A stretch of DNA of 64,000 bases from Bufo bufo (taxonomy: Eukaryota > Chordata > Amphibia > Anura > Bufonidae). The position numbers and the translations under genes were made by a program. A model generated the notes under the pieces. The model had not been told where the DNA came from, made no database searches, and saw nothing but the letters and a program-made list of their open reading frames with translations. Below, in pieces: positions 32,211-41,254 of the stretch; the first letter of the stretch is position 1, and every line of letters begins with the position of its first letter. The DNA is taken from the NCBI RefSeq assembly GCF_905171765.1, contig NC_053392.1:444940837-445004836 (forward strand), in the 5' to 3' direction.

Positions 32211-33766
32211 CACTGCGTGCAGAATTATTAGGCAAATGAGTATTTTGACCACATCATCCTCTTTATGCATGTTGTCTTACTCCAAGCTGTATAGGCTCGA
32301 AAGCCTACTGCCAATTAAGCATATTAGGTGATGTGCATCTCTGTAATGAGAAGGGGTGTGGTCTAATGACATCAACACCCTATATTAGGTGTGCATAATT
32401 ATTAGGCAACTTCCTTTCCTTTGGCAAAATGGGTCAAAAGAAGGACTTGACAGGCTCAGAAAAGTCAAAAATAGTGAGATATCTTGCAGAGGGATGCAGC
32501 ACTCTTAAAATTGCAAAGCTTCTGAAGCGTGATCATCGAACAATCAAGCGTTTCATTCAAAATAGTCAACAGGGTCGCAAGAAGCGTGTGGAAAAACCAA
32601 GGCGCAAAATAACTGCCCATGAACTGAGAAAAGTCAAGCGTGCAGCTGCCAAGATGCCACTTGCCACCAGTTTGGCCATATTTCAGAGCTGCAACATCAA
32701 TGGAGTGCCCAAAAGCACAAGGTGTGCAATACTCAGAGACATGGCCAAGGTAAGAAAGGCTGAAAGACGACCACCACTGAACAAGACACACAAGCTGAAA
32801 CATCAAGACTGGGCCAAGAAATATCTCAAGACTGATTTTTCTAAGGTTTTATGGACTGATGAAATGAGAGTGAGTCTTGATGGGCCAGATGGATGGGCCC
32901 GTGGCTGGATTGGTAAAGGGCAGAGAGCTCCAGTCCGACTCAGACGCCAGCAAGGTGTAAGGTGGAGTACTGGTTTGGGCTGGTATCATCAAAGATGAGC
33001 TTGTGGGGCCTTTTCGGGTTGAGGATGGAGTCAAGCTCAACTCCCAGTCCTACTGCCAGTTTCTGGAAGACACCTTCTTCAAGCAGTGGTACAGGAAGAA
33101 GTCTGCATCCTTCAAGAAAAACATGATTTTCATGCAGGACAATGCTCCATCACACGCGTCCAAGTACTCCACAGCGTGCCTGGCAAGAAAGGGTATAAAA
33201 GAAGAAAATCTAATGACATGGCCTCCTTGTTCACCTGATCTGAACCCCATTGAGAACCTGTGGTCCATCATCAAATGTGAGATTTACAAGGAGGGAAAAC
33301 AGTACACCTCTCTGAACAGTGTCTGGGAGGCTGTGGTTGCTGCTGCACGCAATGTTGATGGTGAACAGATCAAAACACTGACAGAATTCATGGATGGCAG
33401 GCTTTTGAGTGTCCTTGCAAAGAAAGGTGGCTATATTGGTCACTGATTTGTTTTTGTTTTGTTTTTGAATGTCAGAAATGTATATTTGTGAATGTTGAGA
33501 TGTTATATTGGTTTCACTGGTAAAAATAAATAATTGAAATGGGTATATATTTGTTTTTTGTTAAGTTGCCTAATAATTATGCACCGTAATAGTCACCTGC
33601 ACACACAGATAAAATAGCTAAAACTAAAAACAAACTAAAAACTACTTCCAAAAATATTCAGCTTTGATATTAATGAGTTTTTTGGGTTCATTGAGAACAT
33701 GGTTGTTGTTCAATAATAAAATTAATCCTCAAAAATGCAACTTGCCTAATAATTCTGCACTCCCTG
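32211..33766 (+). mobile_element. Tc1-like (DD37E) transposon, copy 2
   Basis: TA at 32209-32210 and 33767-33768 flank CACTGCGTGCAGAATTATTAGG and the inverse of CAGGGAGTGCAGAATTATTAGG. The 1556-bp element has the same IR/DR layout as copy 1 and lies in the opposite orientation, 18.3 kb away. It is inserted in the hAT 3' region: removing it joins gtcta to tgtagcagctgtaagg. One frameshift inactivates its transposase. Confidence 0.95.
32429..33446 (+). pseudogene. DD37E Tc1-like transposase, single frameshift
   Basis: Two collinear frames (32429 to about 32960 and about 32958-33446) give the 338-aa protein of copy 1. One extra base near 32957, where copy 1 reads ggtggaggtgg and this copy ggtgtaaggtgg, breaks the frame just after the first catalytic Asp region. 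The second Asp (FMQDNAPSHA) and the Glu (LNPIENLW) are intact with 37 residues between. It keeps Ala after the second Asp-Asn where copy 1 has Val, and Trp (QDWAKK) where copy 1 has Cys. Confidence 0.95.
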
Positions 33767-33768
33767 TA

Positions 33769-34558
33769 TGTAGCAGCTGTAAGGCCTGCATGACATGCTC
33801 GCTATTTTGCATCAGAATTGGCTCATGATTTGGTAGCTAAAAGCAGGAGTGGGTACAAAACACAGAAGACATGCAAATATTCCATTCACGTGTCATCTCT
33901 GTTTTGGATCCACTCCTGTTTTTTTGGGCTTTAGCAATACTGGTGGATTACTGACCATATGCTGACCGAGTGAAGGCGAATGCTCAACAGACAGGATCAG
34001 TTATTTGGGGGTTAAGGTTCTGATGGATCAGAAGAAGGGCAAAATAATCTGCGGCGTCAACACAAACTTAATGCTGACACAAACCACTCTGTCAGGGGGG
34101 GCTCTACTTGTATAAGCGTTTAATAGAACAGATTCTGTAGACATCTATGTGGAATCAGCTGACGACAGTGTAAAAAGAGTGCGCTCTTTCAGTATTATCT
34201 TGGGTCTCTGCACGGTTCTTTATACCTGGTGCTAACATTGACCTGTAAGGCACACTTCACTCTTGAGTTATTTGGTCAGTTTTGGCCCCATAACTGCCCA
34301 AATAATGGAAGTGTGCAGTGATTCTAAGAGTGACGCCTGTCATCTGCGTGTCATACTGATTGTTTCACTACCACAGCAGACTCCCTATCAGTGTTACTGC
34401 AAGGCGCAGTGTTCTACACCACTATACACACTCTCTGCAGCCAGGAAATAGCTGTTTTTAATGCGATTCGCCACAAATAAATTAGGATCTAATCACATCT
34501 TTTCTGAAAATTCGGCGAACCAACCGAATCGATTTTTTTAGAAATTCGCTAATCTCTA
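33769..34558 (+). other. 3' UTR and terminal region of the large hAT element
   Basis: Non-coding. It contains aaaagcaggagtgggt and gatccactcctg in inverted relation (33840-33920). It ends with the gttcgcc/ggcgaac-type terminal motif, ttcggcgaaccaaccgaatcg then attcgctaatctcta. Confidence 0.55.
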
Positions 34559-36101
34559 GCTGCAGTCTCCGGCCTGGACGGACCTTGAATGAGTGATGAC
34601 CCCCTACAGAAATGTAAAGGGAGGCGTTACCCACTCCTAACAATAATTTTAATATCTGTATACCTGTATCACCACAGAAACATTGACACCATTTACCATT
34701 TAATGGCTGCAAGAACACTGTATTTTTTTTTTTTTTTTTTTATTATAAGTACAAAAGCTGTATAGTATAAAATGATGTAACTTGGAGCTTAGATGCCATG
34801 TATTTGACCCAACCTCACTACACTATGCCATCCTTCAAACAGAATCTGTAATATATTGATGGCCTGTAGTTTAGTACAAATTTAACTGCCCTTGCATGAC
34901 ACAAACTTAATAGGAGTGTTTTGCCTAGAAGGAGTTCTGAAAGGCTGCCTTAGCAGCATGAACAAGACCACAGTAGAAATGAGACCACAACTGCCTCATG
35001 TTATTGATTCCAGTCAACAAACGGGGCAATGTAATCTGTCTGCCTTTGTTCCGTTTACTTGGTGGTGTGTTCTCATTAGCCCCCCATGGACAGTCAACCT
35101 GTCAGCAGGTCTGCACTCCAACTGCCTGACCTCTGACTTCAACTCATTCTTCCACAAATTAATTTCCCAAATTGACAAATTAAAGTGCACAGTATGCTCA
35201 AGGTTACTAAATCACACTGGGTTCTGGTAAATGTCAACCAGCAGTGAAAATAAAAGCGTTAATTTGGAAAATAAAGGAAGACTCTGAGAGCTTGAAATTT
35301 TGCAGCTCCGTCTTTGGGATGTCGTCTCTTTTATCAAAAATGGCATTAAGCACCTGAAGCAGTCTTAAATCTAGGGTTCTTTAAGAGGTGTAATTTTGTG
35401 GTATATTTAATTTGCAGAATAAAGGTGACTTTTACAAGCTGTTAGGTGGTACTTTTATGGGGCCAAGATCATGCATCCCTAATCCTTCTTTATTGGTAAG
35501 GTTTTTGAACACATGAAAAAAGAAACTGACCCCATCATCATAACTACAAAGACTTTTTTTTTTTGTAAAGGAATCACTGTGTCTGGGTTTATGGTGTAAT
35601 ATTCCCCTACTCAACATCACATTGTGAGGCTCATACAAAATTTTCAGTATCCATGAAGTGAAAACTGTAGCTGCAAACATTTTACACATCACCAAAAACA
35701 GGCCACTTTCACACAGCAGTATTTCGGTCAGTATTTTCTATTAGTTAGTCAGACAGGAGTGGCCCCAAAACACAAAAGAAATGCTAATTATGCATAATAC
35801 TTTCCATGCTTATGTTCAACTCTCTTTTACGATATGATACAATACACTTTATTAATCCTGTTGTTTTCATTTTTAGCATCTCTAATAGCAGTGAATTATA
35901 CTAATATAAGGGATGCAAATGTTTATCTTTAACACTGTAAGTTGTAAGCCTTATACAGAGATGTTTCAAAGACTTTTAACAAAAACAATAGAGCCAGTCT
36001 TAACGCCCCATACACAAAATAAATATTTTTGGCCTGAGTTACTAGGGACTTCGGAGAGATAGCTGTTGACAGAACTTACTGTACCTGGAAGAAATAAGTG
36101 G
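34559..36101. other. No gene recognised; T19 tract and a MITE half
   Basis: A run of 19 T at 34723-34741. From about 35702, ggccactttcacacagcagtatttcggtcag resembles the GGC..CTTTCACAC ends of the TWA MITEs, but no right end follows. Open frames at 34892-35230 and 35432-35695 show no domain motif. Confidence 0.45.
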
Positions 36102-36539
36102 TAGAGTTGAGCCGACACCTGGATGTTCGGGTTTGACGGGTTGGGCCAAACTTCACAAAAAAGTTGGAGTTTGGGACCTGAACTTGTACCTGAACCCAAA
36201 CCCCATTAAAGTCAATGGGGACCCGAACTTTGGAGCACTAAAATGGCTGTAAAAAAAGTCATGGAAAGGGCTAGAGGGCTGCAAATGGCAGCAAAATGTG
36301 GTTAAGAGCATGGCAAGTGCTCTGCAAACAAATATGGATAGGAAAATGACTTCAAATAACATAAAATACGTAAAAATAAAAAATAATAATCGTGATCTAG
36401 GAGGAGGAGGTCCATATACAGTATGAGGTTGACAAGGCGGTGGATGTGGCGGTGAAGGTGGAAGCGGTGGTGGAGGAGGAGTACGTAGCCAACACTGGTT
36501 TTTGGTTATGTTTATTTTATTTTATTTTTTTGTTTTTGT

Positions 36540-36818
36540 TTAAATTTGAGTAGACCCCAAAAACATTGGGAAATATAACCTGTGATAACCCCTTCCAGCC
36601 ATGCTAAACAAATGTTCAGACAATACACTGGCTGCAGGACAGGCCAGCACCTCCAAGGCGTAAAAGGCAAGCTCAGGCCATGTGCCTAATTTGGAGACCC
36701 AGAAGTTGAAGGGGGCAGACCCATCAGTCAGTACGTGTAGGCGTGTGCACACATACTGCTCAACCATGTCGCACATCCCCGTGATGTCCACGATCCAATT
36801 GGATATCTTCTTTATCAA
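36540..36818 (-). pseudogene. hAT transposase C-terminal piece
   Basis: MVEQYVCTRLHVLTDGSAPF then WPELAFYALEVLACPAASVLSE on the minus strand matches, motif for motif, 655-831 of the plus-strand copy (MVEQYLCTPLHILTDGSAPF ...). The dimerisation motif ends as SEHLFSMAGR. The part before VDITGMCDMVEQ runs into antisense 18S-like DNA, so the frame there is not native. Confidence 0.8.
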
Positions 36819-37250
36819 CTTTCGATGTTCTTTTATGCGCCTACCATGTTGATTACAGGTAATGTGGAATCAGGGTTCCACGCCGGAGAGGGAGCGTGAG
36901 AAAGGGAAACCACATCCAAGGGAGGTCAGTGAATAAAAATAAATGACCAAGTGAAGGAGGGGACGCGCGGCAATTACCCACTCCCGACTCGGGGAGGTAG
37001 TGACGATAAATAACAATACAGGACTCTTAAGATGCCCTGTTATTTTAATGATTAATAAAAAATTATAGGGAATGTCAATGGGGTATTTTGAATTTGGAAA
37101 CGTTAGACAGGAAAGGCCCTGCTGCCGCTTTGTTGACTCTAGATAACTTCTGCCTCCACGATCCAATTGGATATCTTCTCTATCAAATTTCGATGTTCTT
37201 TTCTGCGTCTACCATGAAATGTGGAACAAGTTATTAAAGCGGAAGGATCG
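36789..37250 (+). pseudogene. 18S rRNA-derived segment inside a hAT element
   Basis: Sense-strand matches to the 5' third of vertebrate 18S rRNA: TATCAACTTTCGATG (36812), gcgcctaccatg, ggaatcagggttc, ccggagagggagc, ccacatccaag (36911), attacccactcccgactcgg (36973), ggggaggtagtgacga and taacaatacaggactctt (37010-37028). An extra ~30 bases sit between ccacatccaaggga and cgcgcggcaattaccc. A second, overlapping piece starts upstream in 18S order: gctttgttgactctagataac (37128), then tatcaaatttcgatg (37180) and tctaccatg. It is a mosaic of two partial 18S stretches, diverged and not a working rRNA gene. Confidence 0.8.
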
Positions 37251-37298
37251 AATGAAAGGAGGGGGCGCACGTCAATCAAAGACAAATTTTAGAAATTT

Positions 37299-37565
37299 AA
37301 GTCCCTGTCACCTATGCAGAGCAGGGGTTTTTCATCGGCAAAAATGGGTTAATGTCACCCACCAATTGAACAGACGATTTTACAAAAATTAGGTACCTGT
37401 CACCTATGCAGAGCAGTGCTTTGTATACGTCAAAATTGGTAAAATGTCACCTGACAATGTAACAGACGATTTTTTAAAATTTATGTCCTTGTCACCTATG
37501 CAGAGCAGGGGTTTATTCATGGCAAAAATGGTAAAATGTCACCCAAGAATGTAACAGACGCTTTT
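37299..37565. repeat. 92-bp tandem repeat, three copies
   Basis: gtcacctatgcagagca starts at 37307, 37399 and 37491, exactly 92 apart. Units end with gtaacagacgatttt. It lies between the 18S-like segment and the hAT N-terminal piece. Confidence 0.95.
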
Positions 37566-38302
37566 GCACCCTGCTCCCTCTTTTGCTGTGCTGGTGCCTC
37601 TGTGCGATCACCGCCTCTTCCTCCGAACTACACAGGTCACTTGCATGACCTTGATTCCATGTGGGAACCTCATCGTCCTCCACATCATCTTCCACCCAGT
37701 CTTCACCCCTGCCCTCCTTGTCGGTCTGCACACTGCAGAAAGCCACAGCAGTTGGCACCTATGTTTCGTCATCATCCGAGACATGCTGCGGTGGTCCTCC
37801 CATGTACTCATCCTGAAACATAAGTGGTTGGGCATCGGTGCACTCAATCTCTTCCATTTCTGGGGCAGGGCTATGTGGATGGCCCATGGAAACCCTGCTA
37901 GCAGAGTCATCAAAAAGCTGAAGAAACTGCTCCATGACTTGGGGCTCAGACTACTTGGATGATTTGCAAGGGGGTGAGGTGAAGGACTGATGGCCATGGG
38001 CTGCAGGTGCCAACTCTGATCTTTAAGCAAGAGACTGGGTGGGAGACAATGTGAAGGAACTGGAGGCACTGTCAGCCACCCAATCGAATAATCGCCTGTA
38101 CTTGTTCTGGCCTCACCATCCGTAGAGCCGCATTTGGCCCTACCAAATACAGCTGAAGGTTCTGTCGCCTACTCGCATCTGAGGAAGGTGTTGCACTTTT
38201 GTGTGTCGCTGGCACAGATCGACCACATCCTCTCCCTGCAACAGGAGCTCCACCAGCAGCACCACGACCAGGGCCACGTCTCTTATTTGACGCTCTCTTC
38301 AT
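37513..38302 (-). pseudogene. hAT transposase N-terminal piece (decayed)
   Basis: From ATG 38302 the minus strand reads MKRASNKRRGPGRGAAGG, a basic Gly/Arg-rich start, then RRQNLQLYLVGPNAALRMV and a TAG/TGA after about 76 codons. Downstream pieces in other frames carry an acidic DWVEDDVEDDEVP block and SEEEAV, as in the acidic linker of the copy at 1-934. The BED finger and RNase H-like core are missing or unrecognisable. Confidence 0.6.
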
Positions 38303-38519
38303 TCTTTGCGTTCACCCACCAAACTAACAGATGCTTTATGTTAGGCAACAATGTAATCAGCAATAGTCAACAATTAAGTTCACTGAGGGTAAGGTAGTGC
38401 CAGTGTCATAAAGATGAAAAATTTCTTGAGATCATACAACAGTGTGACAGGCGAATTTTATACAATTACTTCACGGTCACAAAAAATGTTAATTTGTCAA
38501 CCAACAATGTAATTGCAGT

Positions 38520-39770
38520 ATTGACTGGTTGTATTTGACTGTGACAAATGCAGCAAAGGCCCCAAATGTAGTGTCTTGCACAAAATGGGTGTTTTTTTAA
38601 AACCAGAACATAACAGCAGTATCTAACGCTTGTATTGGACTGTCAGAAATGCAGCAAATGCCGCAAATGTATTATTTTGCCCAAAATGGGTGTTTTTTCA
38701 ACCCAGTATATAATTGCAGTATAAATCTTGTATTTCATAGTAACATAGTACATAAGGCCGAAAAAAGACATTTGTCCATCCAGTTCGGCCTGTTATCCTG
38801 CAAGTTGATCCAGAGGAAGGCAAAAAAAAACTGTGCGGTAGAAGCCAATTTTCCTCACTTTAGGGGAATAAAAAATTCCTTCCCGACTCCAATCAGGCAA
38901 TCAGAATAACTCTCTGGATCAACGACCCCTCTCTAGTAGCTATAGCCTGTAATATTATTACACTCCAGAAATACATCCAGGCCCCTCTTGAATTCCTTTA
39001 TTGTACTCACCATCACCACCTCCTCAGGCAGAGAGTTCCATAGTCTCACTGCTCTTACCGTAAAGAATCTTTTTCTATGTTTGTGTATAAACCTTCTTTC
39101 CTCCAAACGCAGAGGATGTCCCCTCGTCATAGTCACAGTCCTGGGGATAAATAGATGATCCTGGGGATAGATCTCTGTACTGCCCCCTGATATATTTATA
39201 CATAGTAATTAGATCTCCCCTCAGTCGTCTTTTTTCTAACGTGAATAACCCTAATTTTGATAATCTTTCATGGTACTGTAGTTGCCCCATTTCAGTTATT
39301 ACTTTAGTTGCCCTCCTCTGGACCCTCTCTAGCTCTGCTATGTCTGCCTTGTTCACTGGAGCCCAGAACTGTACACAGTACTCCATGTGTGGTCTGACTA
39401 ATGATTTGTAAAGTAGTAGGAATATGTTCTCATCACGGCCATCTATCATATATTTCACTGTGACAAATGCAGCAAAGGCGCCAGATGTAGAGTCTTGCAA
39501 AAAATGGGTGTTTTTTTTAACCCAGTATATAACAGCAGTATCTAACGCTTGTATTGGACTGTCAGAAATGCAGCAAAGGTTGCAAATATATTAACTTGCC
39601 CAAAATGGGTGTTTTTTTTTAAACCAAAAAAATAATTGCAGTATTTACAGCTTGCATTTAACTGTGACAAATGCAGCAAAGGCCCCAGATGTAGGGTCTT
39701 GCAAAAAATGGGTGTTTTTTTAAACACTGAATATAACTGCAGTATTTAAACCTTGTATATTGTCACAAGT
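38520..39770. repeat. ~101-bp minisatellite in hAT 5' region, five copies
   Basis: cagcaaa begins at 38551, 38652, 39470, 39571 and 39674. Allowing for the 713-bp LINE insert plus its 7-bp duplication, the spacing is 101, 98, 101 and 103. Each unit has aaaatgggtgttttttt and gcagtatt blocks; units alternate gtgacaaatg and gtcagaaatg, suggesting a 202-bp higher-order unit. Confidence 0.9.
38738..39450 (-). mobile_element. 5'-truncated LINE (CR1/L2-like) with 7-bp TSD
   Basis: tatttca at 38731-38737 and 39451-39457 flanks the insert. The minus strand encodes the ORF2 C-terminal region: LVRPHMEYCVQFWAPV, ELERVQRRATKVI, FTLEKRRLRGDL, then in another frame FFTVRAVRLWNSLPEEVV, followed by a 3' tail ending in tatgttactatg-type repeats (38738-38760, reversed). 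One frameshift near 39100. It is a different subfamily from the CR1 at 56667. It split the 101-bp minisatellite. Confidence 0.85.
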
Positions 39771-40250
39771 GCACAAATGCTGTGCTAGTGCACTGAACTT
39801 GCACAAAATGGCCGCCGACACCCATCTAACTGACAGATAAAAGTTCTTTTTTTGTGTCACTGGGCTCAGGGCATGGTGCACTGATACTGATCCTTTTTAA
39901 CAAACTGAGAAAAAGCAAACTGTAATTTCTTTGGGGATCACTAGATTGATGGACTGACTTCTATTTCTTCTTCCCCAGGCAACCAGACTTAACCGTTGAG
40001 TAACGTATTAAGTACTGTTTTTATCCCTTTTATTTTACAAACTGTTATTTTGTACTGTATGTATATGTCTGTGTATTTCATGTTATATTTTCTATGATAG
40101 CCCTATTGTTTGTATGCAGTGTCCTTTTTTGATATTAAAACTTCAGTTTAATAAGAGCCTTTTTGTGCTCTAACGATTCCATGTCCTTAGAAGAAGTGTT
40201 ACCTATATTTAGTTATTAACCCTGTGAATGCTAGCAGTTGGAGCGCGTAC
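39771..40250. other. hAT 5' flank then unassigned AT-rich DNA
   Basis: To about 39950 the sequence continues the hAT 5' region (tgcacaaatgctgtgctagtgcactg). From there to 40250 it is AT-rich, with gatattaaaacttcagtttaataa (near 40130) that could be a poly(A) region of something older. No gene seen. Confidence 0.4.
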
Positions 40251-40253
40251 TTA

Positions 40254-41251
40254 GGCCTCTTTCACACGGGCGTGTCCGGATTAGGTCCGGATGCGTCCCG
40301 GTGCATTGCGGCAAACCCACGCGAGTAGGAACGCAATTGCAGTCAGTTTTGACTGCGATTGCGTTCCGATGTTCATTTTTTATCGCGCGGGTGCAATGTG
40401 TTTTGCGCGCGAGTGATAAAAAACCGACTGTGGTACCCAGACCCGAACTTCTTCACAGAAGTTCAGGTTTGGGTTACTTGTAGTGTAGATTGTATTATTT
40501 CCCCTTATAACTTGGTTATAAGGGAAAATAAAAGCATTCTGAATACAGAATGCATAGTACAATAGGGCTGAAGGGGTTGAAAAAAAATAATAATAATAAT
40601 AATTTAACTCACCTTAATCCACTTGTTCGCGCAGCCGGCATCTCTTCTGTCTTCATCTGTGAGTAATAGGACCTTTGATGACGTCACTGCGTTCATCACA
40701 TGGTCCATCACATGATCCATCACCATGGTGATGGATCATGTGATGAGTGTAGTGACGTCATCAAAGGTCCTATTGCTCACAGCACAGATGAAGACAGAAG
40801 AGATGCCGGCTGCGCGAACAAGTGGATTAAGGTGAGTTAAATTTTTTTTATTTTTTTTTAACCCCTCCAGCCCTATTGTACTATGCATTCTGTATTCAGA
40901 ATGCTATTATTTCCCCTTATAACCATGTTATAAGGGGAAATAATAATGATCGGGTCTCCATCCCGATCGTCACCTAGCAACCGTGCGTGAAAATGGCACC
41001 ACATCCGCACTTGCTTGCGGATGCTTGCGATTTTCACGCAACCCCATTCATTTCTGTGGGGCCTGCGTTACGTGAAAAACGCACAAAGAGGAGCATGCTG
41101 CGATTTTCACGCAACGCGCAAGTGATGCGTGAAAATCACCGCTCGTGTGCACAGCCCCATAGAAATGAATGGGTTATGATTCAGTGCAGGTGCAATGCGT
41201 TCAACTCACGCATCGCATCCGCGCGGAATACTCGCCCGTGTGAAAGGGGCC
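40254..41251. mobile_element. TTA-flanked palindromic MITE (GGCCTCTTTCACACGGGCG ends)
   Basis: TTA at 40251-40253 and 41252-41254; ends GGCCTCTTTCACACGGGCG and inverse CGCCCGTGTGAAAGGGGCC. The two halves are inverted copies (gatgccggctgcgcgaacaagtgg against ccacttgttcgcgcagccggcatc). The centre is a perfect 30-bp palindrome around CCATGG at 40723-40728. The 998-bp unit has no gene. The TWA duplication suggests PIF/Harbinger. Confidence 0.9.
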
Positions 41252-41254
41252 TTA

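Larger units (their letters stand above)
23942..34558 (+). mobile_element. Large hAT element with many nested insertions
   Basis: The left end is TAGAGATGGCC at 23942, the right end AATCTCTA (inverse TAGAGATT) at 34558. Between them on the plus strand lie a 5' region with a 173-bp minisatellite, a transposase in pieces (26100-28692 and 30214-31684), a 3' minisatellite and a 3' UTR. Nested: a TTAA element (24287-25170), a CR1 piece (26735-27215), a solo LTR with CR1 inside (28698-30208) and DD37E copy 2 (32211-33766). Host flanks aaaacaac (23934-23941) and gctgcagt (34559-34566) do not match, so the two ends may come from different copies. Confidence 0.65.
36102..39950 (-). mobile_element. hAT-type element on the minus strand, 5' end lost
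   Basis: The 3' end of the element is TAGAGTTGAGCC at 36102, the same family as the end at 2607, and the sequence inward (gttcgggtt, aagtcaatggggacccgaa) also matches 2480-2600. Coding pieces lie at 36540-36790 and 37513-38302 on the minus strand. They are separated by 18S rRNA-like DNA and a 92-bp repeat. A 101-bp minisatellite with a LINE in it occupies the 5' region. The 5' terminal repeat is not found; the boundary near 39950 is approximate. Confidence 0.7.

Noticed and set aside
23942..34558. Treating the hAT as a proven single insertion with TSD
   Set aside because: The 8 bp outside the two ends (aaaacaac and gctgcagt) do not match, so the pairing of ends is only probable.
34892..35230. 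112-codon plus-strand frame
   Set aside because: No recognisable domain, no repeat or neighbour support, and amino-acid usage typical of random frames.
36789..37250. A functional 18S rRNA gene
   Set aside because: Only partial stretches of the 5' third, rearranged and with insertions and many substitutions.
37608..38069. 153-codon minus-strand open frame
   Set aside because: It overlaps the broken hAT N-terminal region in another frame and is a low-complexity, Pro/Met/Trp-rich product with no hAT motif.
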